A DNA stretch of 42,745 nucleotides from CAZCQG01 sp964500775. GTDB lineage: Bacteria; Campylobacterota; Campylobacteria; Campylobacterales; CAZCQG01. Within the stretch, counting starts at the first letter, position 1. Each line of letters begins with the position of its first letter. A program made the position numbers and the translations under genes. This document shows, piece after piece, positions 16,787-26,041 of this stretch. The notes under the pieces were generated by a model. It made no database searches and was not told the DNA's origin. It worked only from the letters and a program-made list of their open reading frames with translations. Location: assembly GCA_964500775.1 (NCBI GenBank), contig CAZCQG010000019.1, positions 1 through 42,745 on the forward strand, written 5' to 3'.

Positions 16787-18301
16787 TTACAAATTGGATT
16801 CTTCAACTTTTTTTATAGGTAAATAGACTGAAAAGTATTTTTTTTGAGCATCGTCGCTTGCGTAGGTTATCTTTCCTCCGAGTTGCCCGCAGGTTGTTTG
16901 TGCCACAAAAAGTCCCAAGCCGACCCCTTTTGCTTTGAATTTCGTAGTGAAATAAGGCTCGAAAATTCTATTTTCGAGATTTGGCTCGATTATCTCCCCG
17001 TTGTCTGAAAAAGTAACGCTAAAAAAATCCTCATTGACCCTTTCAATCGAAACGGTAATACCCCAATCTCTTTTTTCGCCGTTTTTTTGCGCCCGTTGTA
17101 TCGCCTCTTTCGCGTTTAAAAAGATGTTTGCGAAGATGTTTTTTATCTCGGAAGGTCGGTCAAACGTCCGTATATCTCCTCCGTTATCGATCAACTCGAT
17201 TTTAATATCGTTCGCGTCCGTCTGTACTTTGTAGATATTGAGGAGATTTTCCAAAAGGGTTTTTATATCAATCAACCCTTTTTTTTCGTTTGATTTAAAG
17301 AATCTTGAGAAGCTGCTAATGGTATCGGAGAGCTGTATTATCTCTTTTTTGCACTCTTCTAAAAGCATATCCGTTTGATTGAACTCTTTTTCGTCGGTTG
17401 TTTTGAGATTCTCTTTGAGGGTAGTGATGATGAGCATTATTACGTTTAACGGTTGCCGCCAATGGTGGGCGATATTTGTCATTAGCTCCGTGATCACCGC
17501 CCCTTTGTGTTGTTCTAGGAGCATTATCTCGGAGCTTCTTCTTTTGTCTATCTCTTCGTTTACGAGTGCTTCTAGGTGTGCTGAATGTTTGGCGAGTTCT
17601 TCGTGTGCATTTTTATATGCGGTATTGAGTGCGTTGAAGTCGGAGATATAGAATAGATTGTCGAAGCGTTTATTTTCGACGGAGAGTTTGAGTTTTTTTA
17701 TCGGACGAACGACGAGATTGTAAAAGATAATCCATTGTAACGGAAGAAAACAGAAAACAAAGAGCGAGATGTAAGCGACGACATTCCAAAAAGTCTCGTC
17801 ATAGAGAGCTTCTATAAATTTTTTATCCAAGTGGAGGAGTACTTTGTACTCGCCCTCTTTCTCAGGGGTAATAATATCCGTAAGTAAAAAATCTCTTTTC
17901 CAAAATAGTGTCTCTATCGTGTCGTTGTTGCCGTGTATATTGACGATATTTTCTACATAATCGTCAATAGAGCTGTATATGGTTTGCTCCCCTTTGAGTA
18001 TGCAAATATTATCAATAAGTCGGTGGACGTTTTTCTTTGCGTCGATAAATGGTTTTATGGTCTCCGTCGTCCCTTCTTTGAGGGATTTTTCTACAAAAAA
18101 GTGAATATCTTTTTGGAGGTTTTCGATGGTGATATTGAGATATTTGTCAAGTTTATTGTATTCGTGTTTTACGAGGACGTAGCTTAAAATCGTCGCGAGT
18201 ACAAGGAATACGATACCGTTCAAAAAAGTACCTTGCGTCAGGCTTAGGTTTCTCATTTGCCGGTTCTCGGAGTTAAAAATAGCGCTCTCATTATCCACCA
18301 T
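16787..18301 (-). CDS. Membrane sensor histidine kinase
   Basis: A kinase of up to 504 residues. Helices at about 27-45 and 190-212 enclose a periplasmic region of about 145 residues that I do not recognise. A coiled coil leads to NIAHHWRQPLNVIMLI (H279 by alignment), then SDNGEIIEPN, IFEPYFTTKF and KGVGLGLFVAQ of the HATPase domain. An internal Met at codon 17 (18253) is a possible alternative start, and neither has a convincing ribosome binding site. It lies 43 bp upstream of the heme-type kinase on the same strand, so the two may be co-transcribed and act on one pathway. Confidence 0.82.
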   Translation of the reverse strand: MVDNESAIFNSENRQMRNLSLTQGTFLNGIVFLVLATILSYVLVKHEYNKLDKYLNITIENLQKDIHFFVEKSLKEGTTETIKPFIDAKKNVHRLIDNICILKGEQTIYSSIDDYVENIVNIHGNNDTIETLFWKRDFLLTDIITPEKEGEYKVLLHLDKKFIEALYDETFWNVVAYISLFVFCFLPLQWIIFYNLVVRPIKKLKLSVENKRFDNLFYISDFNALNTAYKNAHEELAKHSAHLEALVNEEIDKRRSSEIMLLEQHKGAVITELMTNIAHHWRQPLNVIMLIITTLKENLKTTDEKEFNQTDMLLEECKKEIIQLSDTISSFSRFFKSNEKKGLIDIKTLLENLLNIYKVQTDANDIKIELIDNGGDIRTFDRPSEIKNIFANIFLNAKEAIQRAQKNGEKRDWGITVSIERVNEDFFSVTFSDNGEIIEPNLENRIFEPYFTTKFKAKGVGLGLFVAQTTCGQLGGKITYASDDAQKKYFSVYLPIKKVEESNL

Positions 18302-18367
18302 AATAAATAATTTTTTTACCTATCTATGATGGTATTCTTTAATTTCTTATACCTTTATAAAATATAC

Positions 18368-19057
18368 TTATAGTAAATAGTCTTTTCGGAATCTCTTGAT
18401 TTCCCCGATCCTGCCCAAGACTACGAGGGTATCTCCGCAGTTGATAATATGCTCTAATCCTTTGGTGATAAACGTAAAGGTGTATCCGTAGGCATCATCC
18501 ACTATCCCTAAAATAAGGATGTCGTACTCCTCTTTGATGTCGAGCTTTCCTAGCGGCATCCCTTCGAGTTTAGAATCTTGCGGGATTTTTATCTCCATCG
18601 TTTTAATATCTTTCGAACCGAATATCGATGTCTCCATCACCTCTGAAATGATAGGGCGCACTATGGTGTCTACGGCTTTATGCGCGGCTATTTCATAAGG
18701 ATCGATCACTTTATTCGAGCCTGCAAAGAGCAGTCTTGCTTTACTATCGGAAGTCTCCGCAAATGAGATGATGCTAATGTTTTTATCCATATTTCTGCAT
18801 GAGAGGACGAGAAAGAGATTTTCATTATCTTCGGGCATAAGGCAAAAGATTTTCTTTACGTGTTTGGCTATGCCGATAGAGGCGAGGTCGTCGTCATTGG
18901 CTATATCGATGAGATACGAGATGAAACCGTCTTGTTCTGCCTCTGCTATCCTTTGTTGCTCATTGTCCGCTATGACAAATGCATCACCTTTTGCTTTGAG
19001 ATTCTTCGCGAGTTCTTTGCCGAAAGTGTCAAAGCCGAATATGACGATCTCGCTCAT
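18368..19057 (-). CDS. RCK/TrkA-like potassium channel regulatory protein
   Basis: A 229-residue cytoplasmic protein with an N-terminal TrkA-N-type Rossmann domain (about 1-125) and a TrkA-C-type domain (about 145-225). The nucleotide loop reads FGFDTFGKELA, so the usual GxGxxG is GxDxxG. This suggests weakened or altered nucleotide binding. The start overlaps the end of the channel gene by 4 bp. It probably assembles with, or tunes, the RCK gating ring of the adjacent channel. A TrkA partner for a Trk transporter elsewhere is the alternative. Confidence 0.75.
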   Translation of the reverse strand: MSEIVIFGFDTFGKELAKNLKAKGDAFVIADNEQQRIAEAEQDGFISYLIDIANDDDLASIGIAKHVKKIFCLMPEDNENLFLVLSCRNMDKNISIISFAETSDSKARLLFAGSNKVIDPYEIAAHKAVDTIVRPIISEVMETSIFGSKDIKTMEIKIPQDSKLEGMPLGKLDIKEEYDILILGIVDDAYGYTFTFITKGLEHIINCGDTLVVLGRIGEIKRFRKDYLL

Positions 19058-20646
19058 TTGAATATCGCCTTTCTTGTCGTATTTAAGAGATGCTCGATGC
19101 CGATTTCGGGTCCAAAGACTATGATGAGGTCGGATTCATGCAGGAGCATATCTCTTTTTGGATTGAAATAGAAAAATCCGTTTTTGAGGGTATTGGAATC
19201 TCTGTTTTCATAATTGATATTCTTCACCACGCCAAAAAGGATGAGTTTGTATTTTTCGATCTCTACTTCGTGTAAGGTTTTGCCCACCAATGTCGATTCC
19301 GCATCGACGCTGATGAGCTCTAACGTCGCGTCTTTGGCGCTGGTGAGTATGGAGTAGAGTGCTTCAAACGCCATCGGCTGATCGATAAATTCACTCGCCA
19401 TAATCGAAGCACTGCTGTAAGGATAGATGACGTGATTCGCTCCGGCGAGGGAGAGTTTTTTCTTGTGTTTTTTATCGTTGCAGCGAGCGATGATATTGAT
19501 CTCTTTACTTAAGAATCGCACATTGAGCGAAATCGCGGCGTTGATGAGATCGCTATCGGTGAGGGCGATGACGTTTTGAGCACATTCTGCGAGGCGTATA
19601 TCTTCGAGAATCTTACTCCTTGAGGCATCCCCTTCGATGGCGACATAGCCCTTGGAGAGGGCTTTTGCGATGTTTTCTTTCTTAATGTCTATGACGATAA
19701 CGTCTTTTCCTTCGTCGCTCAATCTTTGTGCTACAAACTCCCCCATCCGCCCGTATCCGCATACGATACACGCTTCGCTCAATTTTTTTGCTTTGGAGAT
19801 AAGTCTGTCGTTTTTGATGTCATCGAGCTTTTCTTGAAATGCCGAAACGATGATGGAAGTGAGAAAAGAGATGAGGGCGATACCGATAAAAACAAGGATA
19901 ATGGCGAGTACTTTTCCCTCGTGCGTCTTTGGGGTGTAGTCGCCGTATCCTACGGTAGCGATAGTGATGGCGGCGAGATAAAAGCCGTCAAAAAGGCTTT
20001 GTACCGAATTTCCGTTATCTTTCGCTTCAAAGAGATAAAAGACTATCGAAGCGATGGAGATGGTAAAGAGCACGCCGAGTGCGAGGGTGCTTATCTCGAA
20101 ATTTCTCTCTTTCAAAACCGAGGCGTATTCTCCAAGTCCTCGCATATAGCGGAGAACCTTCAGAATCCTAAAGACCAAAAAGATACGGAGTATCCTAAGC
20201 GGACGATAGCTTGGCATAATCGCCAAAAAGTCGATGATGGCATAGAACGAGGAGACGTATTTCCACTTTGCGCGCAATATCTCCATTAGCGCTTTACTCG
20301 CATCAAACTCTATCCCGAGAAACGTCGCGTTTTTGTAGTGCTTGATGATGGTCGCGTGCATATCGTCGTGTACCCAAAGACGCAAGAGATATTCGATGAT
20401 AAAAAATGCGGTGATGACTAGCTCTAGATAGTAGATCTTGTGCGAAAGTTCATTTTTTACTTCATATATCAAAATCCCTACACTGATAAAGACGAGAAGA
20501 ATCATAAAGAGATCAAAGAGGAGTTTTCTTTTTGAATTCGGGTCTTGGAGTATCTCTTTGCAGAGATTCTTAAAGGCGTTATACCCTTGGGATACTTCAA
20601 GTCCAAAGGCGAGTTTGAGTAGTAGCGTGTTTATCGGTTTTATCAT
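19054..20646 (-). CDS. Voltage-gated-type K+ channel with C-terminal RCK domain
   Basis: A 530-residue inner-membrane channel. The N-terminal half has six hydrophobic segments, including an S4-like helix with regularly spaced basic residues (RPLRILRIFLVFRILKVLR). The pore loop has the potassium selectivity filter TVGYGDY. From about residue 290 an RCK domain begins with CIVCGYGRMGEFVAQRL, a normal nucleotide-binding loop, followed by a TrkA-C-type domain. It should mediate gated K+ flux. It overlaps mutS2 upstream and the RCK-like gene downstream by 4 bp each, so the three are probably translated from one message. Confidence 0.88.
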   Translation of the reverse strand: MIKPINTLLLKLAFGLEVSQGYNAFKNLCKEILQDPNSKRKLLFDLFMILLVFISVGILIYEVKNELSHKIYYLELVITAFFIIEYLLRLWVHDDMHATIIKHYKNATFLGIEFDASKALMEILRAKWKYVSSFYAIIDFLAIMPSYRPLRILRIFLVFRILKVLRYMRGLGEYASVLKERNFEISTLALGVLFTISIASIVFYLFEAKDNGNSVQSLFDGFYLAAITIATVGYGDYTPKTHEGKVLAIILVFIGIALISFLTSIIVSAFQEKLDDIKNDRLISKAKKLSEACIVCGYGRMGEFVAQRLSDEGKDVIVIDIKKENIAKALSKGYVAIEGDASRSKILEDIRLAECAQNVIALTDSDLINAAISLNVRFLSKEINIIARCNDKKHKKKLSLAGANHVIYPYSSASIMASEFIDQPMAFEALYSILTSAKDATLELISVDAESTLVGKTLHEVEIEKYKLILFGVVKNINYENRDSNTLKNGFFYFNPKRDMLLHESDLIIVFGPEIGIEHLLNTTRKAIFK

Positions 20647-22865
20647 AGTTTGATGAGTTTTGCTCCATATCCTCCCATATGTGGGGGCGCATCTTCAAAT
20701 CCTTTGATTCTCGGATGTGTTTCTAGGTATTCTCTGACTGCTTTAGAGAGTTTGCCCGTGCCGATTCCGTGAAAGACGAGTACCTCGTCGAAATTCGCCA
20801 GTAAAGAATCGGATATAAAAGCATCGAGCTTCTCTATCGCCTCATCTACCCGCAATCCGTGCAAATCAAGCTTTACACCGACGTTTTGCGGTCTTTGGTA
20901 TTCTAGTTTTGTTTTAGATACGACGCGCTTTTGATTGTGTCCTATCTTGGTGATTGTATGCAAAGGGAGGCGCAGTTTGTATCCTTCGTCGCTTAGAATC
21001 GTAGCATCTTTACTTGAAATCGAGACGACTTTCCCTTTTGTCTTGCCGCTTTTTACTCTATCGCCGATGTCGATAGTATCCTCTTGCGGCGCTATTTCCT
21101 CCTCTTTGAGCGCGGAGAGTATTTTATTGGCGTTATTGATGTCGGTGCGAATCTCTTTGGATTCACTTTTCTTCGCCGCCTCTTTTGCGAGAGTTATCGC
21201 CTCCTGATACTCTTTTTCTAAGGCAAATCTCCTTTTGTCATAGCGCTCTTTTTCCACCTCTTTTTGCTCTAGGAGCGATTCTTTGATATTTTGTATTTTG
21301 GAGAGCTCAGATTCTAATGCCTCTTTTTTGGCGTGGAGCTCTAGCTCAAGAGATGCCGATTTTTCGATGAGATCGTTGAGTTTCTCTTTGTCTTCGCCGT
21401 GTACGAGGAGTGCTTCTTCGACGATATTTTTGGGCACGCCGTAGCGTTTAGCGGTCTCAAATGCGTAGCTCTTGCCGATAGTCCCTTTGAGGAATCCAAA
21501 GGTCGGCTTTTGCCGCTCTAGATCATACATCGCCGCGAGGAGTTCCACGTCGCTATTGCCTGCTAGTAGGGCGGCGAGGCGTTTGTGGTGGGTGGTGATG
21601 ATGATCTTCATATCTTTTTTGATGAGATTTTCTAGCATCACTTTAAAGAGCGAAGCCGCTTCGTCGCTATCTGTCCCTAGCTCTATCTCATCCACCCCGA
21701 TGAGGGCGTTGTCGTATTGAAAAAGTTGTGAGAATGAGACCATCCGTCCCGCAAACGTCGAGATGTCGTTTTTGACGTTTTGGGGATCGTCGATGATGGC
21801 TTCTATTTTTTTAAAATTGCCTATTACGGAGTTTTGGGAATCGACTCTAAAAGGGATGATGTGTTTGGCTAAAAATACTGCGCTTAAGAGTGTTTTTAAG
21901 AGCATCGTCTTTCCGCCGGCATTTACCCCCGTAATCATTAGAATCTTCTTTTCAAAATCAATATCGAGGAGTTTTGGTTCTTTAAGGGCGGGGTGGGCGA
22001 CTTTTTTGAGACTGATAACGCTTTTGTTTGAAGGGATGATAAACTCAAAATCGTTATGCTTGGCAAAGAGGGCGCGCGCACAGTAGGCATCGATCCTGTC
22101 AAATTGCTTTTCGATAAATTTCAAATAGGGGAGCGCTTTTTGCAAAATCGCGCTTAGCTCTTTTGCGATACGGTATTCTATCTCCTCTTTTTTTGCGTAC
22201 GTCGCATCGTATTTGTCGTTTAAATCCTTGACGCTTTCAGGGGCGATATAGAAAAAACCCCCGCTTGATCTTCCCGCTACTTTTCCTTTGAGCACGGTGC
22301 TAAATCCGCCGCGCACCAAAAGTGTCTCTTCGAGATTGATGAGGTGGATTTGCCTATCGACGAGGTAGCTTTGGATTTTTTGGGAGCTAAGGATGCGTTG
22401 GAATCGTGCGTGTATATCGCCTTTTATCCTAAGGAGTGATTCTTTTATGCTATCAAGCTCTTCGTACACGCCGCTCCGTATCTCGCCGCTTTTGTCAAAC
22501 ACCGCGCAAAGATCGCTTACCTCTTTTGGAATCTCTATCTTTTGGAGCATCGCGAGGAGAGCGGGAGATTCGTGGTCCTTAAAGTTTTGACTTTGGAGCT
22601 TTTGAAAGTAGAGATTGACCTTGACGAGTTCATATATCTCACCGAGGCGTAAAACACCCATTTTAGAGAGCTTTAAAAGTTTTTCGTGATTCTCTTCTGT
22701 TTTTGGCGGGGCGGGAATCTCACGGGTAAAAATCTCGCGGATGATTTTATAATGGAGGTGATAATCGCCCTCTATGTAGAGCGGTTTTTCTCTCGCGAAG
22801 TAGCCTTTGAGCCGCTCTATAAACTCAACTAAATCAAGCTTGCTTAACGTGCTTTGATTCTGCAA
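20643..22865 (-). CDS. mutS2: Endonuclease/ribosome-rescue ATPase MutS2
   Basis: A 740-residue MutS2-family ATPase. The Walker A motif is TGVNAGGKTMLLKTLL, the Walker B region is LIGVDEIELGTDSDEA, and ITTHHKRLAAL follows as the H-loop. A long coiled coil runs through about 500-600. The C-terminal Smr domain has LDLHGLRVDEA and FHGIGTGKLSKAV. It lacks the mismatch-binding N-domain of MutS. Family members suppress recombination and, in Firmicutes, split collided ribosomes. The predicted start is TTG at 22865, overlapping the upstream small membrane protein by 22 bp. From memory, the order murC - small protein - mutS2 is also seen in Helicobacter. Confidence 0.9.
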   Translation of the reverse strand: MQNQSTLSKLDLVEFIERLKGYFAREKPLYIEGDYHLHYKIIREIFTREIPAPPKTEENHEKLLKLSKMGVLRLGEIYELVKVNLYFQKLQSQNFKDHESPALLAMLQKIEIPKEVSDLCAVFDKSGEIRSGVYEELDSIKESLLRIKGDIHARFQRILSSQKIQSYLVDRQIHLINLEETLLVRGGFSTVLKGKVAGRSSGGFFYIAPESVKDLNDKYDATYAKKEEIEYRIAKELSAILQKALPYLKFIEKQFDRIDAYCARALFAKHNDFEFIIPSNKSVISLKKVAHPALKEPKLLDIDFEKKILMITGVNAGGKTMLLKTLLSAVFLAKHIIPFRVDSQNSVIGNFKKIEAIIDDPQNVKNDISTFAGRMVSFSQLFQYDNALIGVDEIELGTDSDEAASLFKVMLENLIKKDMKIIITTHHKRLAALLAGNSDVELLAAMYDLERQKPTFGFLKGTIGKSYAFETAKRYGVPKNIVEEALLVHGEDKEKLNDLIEKSASLELELHAKKEALESELSKIQNIKESLLEQKEVEKERYDKRRFALEKEYQEAITLAKEAAKKSESKEIRTDINNANKILSALKEEEIAPQEDTIDIGDRVKSGKTKGKVVSISSKDATILSDEGYKLRLPLHTITKIGHNQKRVVSKTKLEYQRPQNVGVKLDLHGLRVDEAIEKLDAFISDSLLANFDEVLVFHGIGTGKLSKAVREYLETHPRIKGFEDAPPHMGGYGAKLIKL

Positions 22866-23197
22866 TCTTTGAGTTCCAAAATAAGCCCTTCTCTTTTATT
22901 CGGGTCTTTTGAGATGAACGTGAGCGTACCGCTTACGAAATTAAAATGTTCTTTGTCTACCTCTATTTCGTTGCATTGGAGGGTTTTTCCCTCGTTGAAA
23001 GCGAGTATTTTATGGAGGTTGTCTTCGCCGCTTTTTTCTTGGTTGAGACTATAGACTGCACCGAGCACGAGAAAAGCTATCGCAAAGCCAAACGTTATGA
23101 GCCGTCCGGCGGTATCTAGCCGTGAAAAAACGCTCATCACGGTAGGGAGCATCAATACGATAAGAACCAATAAGACCCCGAGTATCAGATAGCCCAT
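22844..23197 (-). CDS. Small two-helix membrane protein between murC and mutS2
   Basis: A 117-residue protein of unknown function. Hydrophobic segments at about 2-22 and 33-50 are followed by a soluble C-terminal part of about 65 residues (VDKEHFNFVSGTLTFISKD). It is coupled to murC by a TGATG stop/start overlap and overlaps mutS2 at its other end. A protein of this kind in the same position is known, as I recall, in Helicobacter, so it is probably a conserved Campylobacterota gene. I do not assign a role. Confidence 0.7.
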   Translation of the reverse strand: MGYLILGVLLVLIVLMLPTVMSVFSRLDTAGRLITFGFAIAFLVLGAVYSLNQEKSGEDNLHKILAFNEGKTLQCNEIEVDKEHFNFVSGTLTFISKDPNKREGLILELKDCRIKAR

Positions 23198-24501
23198 CAG
23201 CTCACCCCTCGTATTTGGTACGTGATGTCGCCCGCGCCAAACCCTACGATGAGACCGCTCTGGAGCGAATCGATCACTTCGTCCCCTTTGATGATAAGGA
23301 GCTTGTCGTTTTCGCGCTTGATTCTATCGGCGAGGGTGGGGTTGTAGCGTTTGAAATTATCTTGGAAATCTATATCGACCGCATCCTCTCCCGCGCTCCA
23401 TACGGGCAATATGATGAGTTTGCCGCTCCCTGCGAAACACTCGATAAATTTATTGAGGTTGAGAATCGTACGGGAGTATTTGTGCGGCTGCCAAATGGAG
23501 ATGATCTCTTTTATCCCTTTGAGGTCGGCGTATTTTTTTATAGAGCTTAACGTCGCGGCTATCTCGGTGGGATGGTGGGCGTAGTCGTCTATCATTACCG
23601 AGCCGTTTTTGTGGATGATGTCGAAGCGTTTTTTGATTCCTTTAAAGTGGAGCAAGCGCTCTTTTATCATCTCAATGTCTAATTCATTTTTTGCCGCTAA
23701 AACAGCGAGTGCAGCATCGATAGCGATGTGTTCGCCAAAGCCCCACACGCAAAACTCGCCGAGATCGAGCAGCTCGAATTTCGTGTGCGGCTCGTCTTCT
23801 ATGAGGACGAATTCGATATTTTTTATATCTTTGCTCGGATAGAGTTTCACGGCATCAATCTCCAATGCCCCTAAAAACTCGTCTTCGGCGTTGATGATGC
23901 GGATTTGTGCTTTATTGAGGAAATCGATATAGGCTTGGTGGAATCGCTCAAGATCGTAGTCGTAGTGCTCCATATGTTCGGGCTCGGCATTAGTCACTAT
24001 CGCGCAGTACGGGTTGGAGTTTAAAAAACTGCTATCGCTTTCGTCCGCCTCAAATACGACACACTCGCTATTTTTAAAACGGATATTGGATTTGAACTCT
24101 TTGGATTCTGCACCGATGATAGCCGAACACTCGCTAAAGATAGAGGCGAGGATCGCCGTAGTGGTGCTCTTGCCGTGCGCGCCGCAGACGGAGTAGACTT
24201 TTTTGTCTCCGAGTATCATCGGGAGGGCTTCTTTGCGGCTTAGCGTTTTTATGCCCAGCTCTTTGGCACGGGCGAGTTCGACGTTTGTAGGTTTTGCCGC
24301 GGCGGTGTGTATGACTATCTCTTTGTCTTCCACGGCACTTGATTCGTGCGGGATGCTTACGGTGATGCCCTCTTTTTGGAGCGTGTCGGTGATGACGCTT
24401 CGCTTCATATCCGAGCCGCTGACGCTATGCCCCGTAAAGTTCATAAATCTCGCTAGACCCGAGATGCCTATACCGCCTATACCTACAAAATGTATTTTCA
24501 A
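23197..24501 (-). CDS. murC: UDP-N-acetylmuramate-L-alanine ligase MurC
   Basis: An ATP-dependent ligase adding L-Ala to UDP-MurNAc in peptidoglycan synthesis. The protein starts LKIHFVGIGGIGISGLARF, the Rossmann-type UDP-binding loop. The P-loop is VCGAHGKSTTTAIL, with FEADESDSSFL and DDYAHHPTEIAATL further on, all canonical Mur ligase motifs. I choose TTG at 24501 because AAGGA lies about 8 bp upstream and the FVGIGG loop then falls at the usual place, giving 434 residues. A longer frame from 24552 would overlap the aminotransferase. It is 11 bp downstream of that gene. Confidence 0.93.
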   Translation of the reverse strand: MKIHFVGIGGIGISGLARFMNFTGHSVSGSDMKRSVITDTLQKEGITVSIPHESSAVEDKEIVIHTAAAKPTNVELARAKELGIKTLSRKEALPMILGDKKVYSVCGAHGKSTTTAILASIFSECSAIIGAESKEFKSNIRFKNSECVVFEADESDSSFLNSNPYCAIVTNAEPEHMEHYDYDLERFHQAYIDFLNKAQIRIINAEDEFLGALEIDAVKLYPSKDIKNIEFVLIEDEPHTKFELLDLGEFCVWGFGEHIAIDAALAVLAAKNELDIEMIKERLLHFKGIKKRFDIIHKNGSVMIDDYAHHPTEIAATLSSIKKYADLKGIKEIISIWQPHKYSRTILNLNKFIECFAGSGKLIILPVWSAGEDAVDIDFQDNFKRYNPTLADRIKRENDKLLIIKGDEVIDSLQSGLIVGFGAGDITYQIRGVS

Positions 24502-24512
24502 GTGTTCTGTCC

Positions 24513-25634
24513 TTATAAAATTTCTTTGAGTCTGTGGAGCGCTTCTACACATTTTTTGTTTTCATACACGAGGGCAAGCCGTACATAGCCTTTGCCTATG
24601 CCCTCTCGCCCGAGATAGCTTCCGGGGAGGACTTTTACGCCGAGTTTTGCAAACGCTTTTTTCGTAAACTCCAACTCATCGCCCACGTGTAGCCATACGT
24701 AAAAGGTGTCGGGCGCTATATCCACACCGAGAATCTCGCGTGCGCTTTTGAGATTTTTTTTGTATTCGTTTTTACTTTTTTTCGTATGTGCGGTATCGCT
24801 CCAAGCAGCTGCGGCTGCGTGTTGGAGCGGGAGCGGAGAGGCGCATCCTACGTACGTCCTGTATCTTAGATACTCTTTGAGGATGTTTTTATCCCCCGCG
24901 ATAAATCCGCTTCGCAGTCCCGGCGCGGAGGAGCGTTTGGAGATGGAGTTGAGCGCGAGGATGTTTTTAAAATCCTCATTGCCGCATTTGATGCTTGCCT
25001 CTAGGATGCTAGGCGGGGGCGTATCGGAGTATATCTCGCTATAACATTCGTCATTGAGCAGCACAAATCCGTATTTCTGCGATGCCTCTACCCAGAGGGC
25101 GAGTTCTTCGAGATTCATCGTCGCACCCGTCGGATTGTTTGGTGAGTTTAGAATCACGAGGTCACATTTTTTGAGGATTTTTTTATCGAGCAGGGGTTTA
25201 AATCCGTTTTTTGCTTCGAGATTGAGATGGTAGACTTTCGCACCCGCGGCGATCGCCGCTCCCTCGTATATTTGGTAGAAAGGATTCGGGAATGCCATTT
25301 TCGGATTCTTTACGCCGCTTAAGAGAAATTGGGGGAAATTAAAGAGCACCTCTCTAGTCCCGAATGTGGGGAGGAGATCACCTTTTTGCAAAATATCTAC
25401 GCCGAATCGATTTTTGATAAATGCGGCTTGCGCATCTTTGAGGAAAGATTCTCCGCTACTTTTGGGGTACTTTCTTAGGCTAGCGGTGTTTGCTTTGAGT
25501 GCGTCTTGGATGATTTTGGGTGTCTCGAACTGCGGCTCGCCGATGGTGAGATCAAAGAGTTCTAAATCGTTTTCTTGTTTGGTATCTTGGAGTAAAAGGG
25601 CGAGTTTTTCAAACGGGTACGCTTCAAATTTCAA
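24513..25634 (-). CDS. PLP-dependent aminotransferase, DapC-like
   Basis: A class I/II aminotransferase. LNSPNNPTGATMNLEEL has the substrate/PLP NPTG motif, and NSISKRSSAPGLRSGFIAGD contains the Schiff-base lysine (ISKRS) and the phosphate-binding Arg. The start at the TTG at 25634 gives MKFEAYPFEKLALLL (373 residues), with AAGGA at a good distance. A TTG two codons upstream is too close to that site. In this phylum such genes next to murC are usually annotated as succinyldiaminopimelate aminotransferase, which would supply meso-diaminopimelate for the same wall pathway. Other amino-acid substrates are possible. Confidence 0.82.
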   Translation of the reverse strand: MKFEAYPFEKLALLLQDTKQENDLELFDLTIGEPQFETPKIIQDALKANTASLRKYPKSSGESFLKDAQAAFIKNRFGVDILQKGDLLPTFGTREVLFNFPQFLLSGVKNPKMAFPNPFYQIYEGAAIAAGAKVYHLNLEAKNGFKPLLDKKILKKCDLVILNSPNNPTGATMNLEELALWVEASQKYGFVLLNDECYSEIYSDTPPPSILEASIKCGNEDFKNILALNSISKRSSAPGLRSGFIAGDKNILKEYLRYRTYVGCASPLPLQHAAAAAWSDTAHTKKSKNEYKKNLKSAREILGVDIAPDTFYVWLHVGDELEFTKKAFAKLGVKVLPGSYLGREGIGKGYVRLALVYENKKCVEALHRLKEIL

Positions 25635-25677
25635 GTTCAATTTCCTTTAATAAAGGGGCGATTCTAGCTAAAAAGTA

Positions 25678-25908
25678 CTAAATATAGAGATTTATTTTCG
25701 TTCCTAGTCCCGTGATTTGGCTGAGTTCTTCGGGGGTGAGGGTCACTTTATTGTCTGTTTTTGCTATTGTAGCTTTTCTTTGGATATTTTGGTTTGCGTC
25801 ACTGTCTTTGTATTTATCCATATCGAAAAAATTATCTTTATTTTTTATCCCGTCAAAATAGGGGTCTCTCGAATACAAGCCGTCTTGTCCGTAAGCGCTA
25901 ACTCTCAT
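25678..25908 (-). CDS. Small hypothetical protein
   Basis: A 76-residue protein beginning MRVSAYGQDGLYSRDPYFDG. It is rich in Asp, Lys and Asn in the middle and ends in TLTPEELSQITGLGTKINLYI. The ATG at 25908 is chosen over one 30 bp upstream because AAAGGAG lies 5-6 bases before it. There is no signal peptide, membrane segment or known motif. It stands alone, divergent from fic. I do not recognise it. Confidence 0.5.
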   Translation of the reverse strand: MRVSAYGQDGLYSRDPYFDGIKNKDNFFDMDKYKDSDANQNIQRKATIAKTDNKVTLTPEELSQITGLGTKINLYI

Positions 25909-25999
25909 GTCATCTCCTTTGACATAGTATCTGCGCAAGCGTGAGCAAAAGGCGTTCCAGTGAGTGATTTTGACGGTATTTCAAATTGGGACTTTTTTG

Positions 26000-26005
26000 T
26001 ATAAT
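26000..26005 (+). promoter_or_regulatory. Consensus -10 box upstream of fic
   Basis: A perfect TATAAT preceded by TTTTTTG lies 36 bp before the fic ATG. No convincing -35 sits 16-18 bp upstream, which is common in Campylobacterota, where a T-rich periodic region often replaces it. Confidence 0.5.
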
Positions 26006-26041
26006 AGTGCAAAAGAGCAATCTTAAACCTAGGGTGCGAAA

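Noticed and set aside
19726..20289. Plus-strand open frame of 187 codons opposite the K+ channel
   Set aside because: It is a shadow of the channel gene. The channel shows the selectivity filter, S4 and RCK motifs on the other strand.
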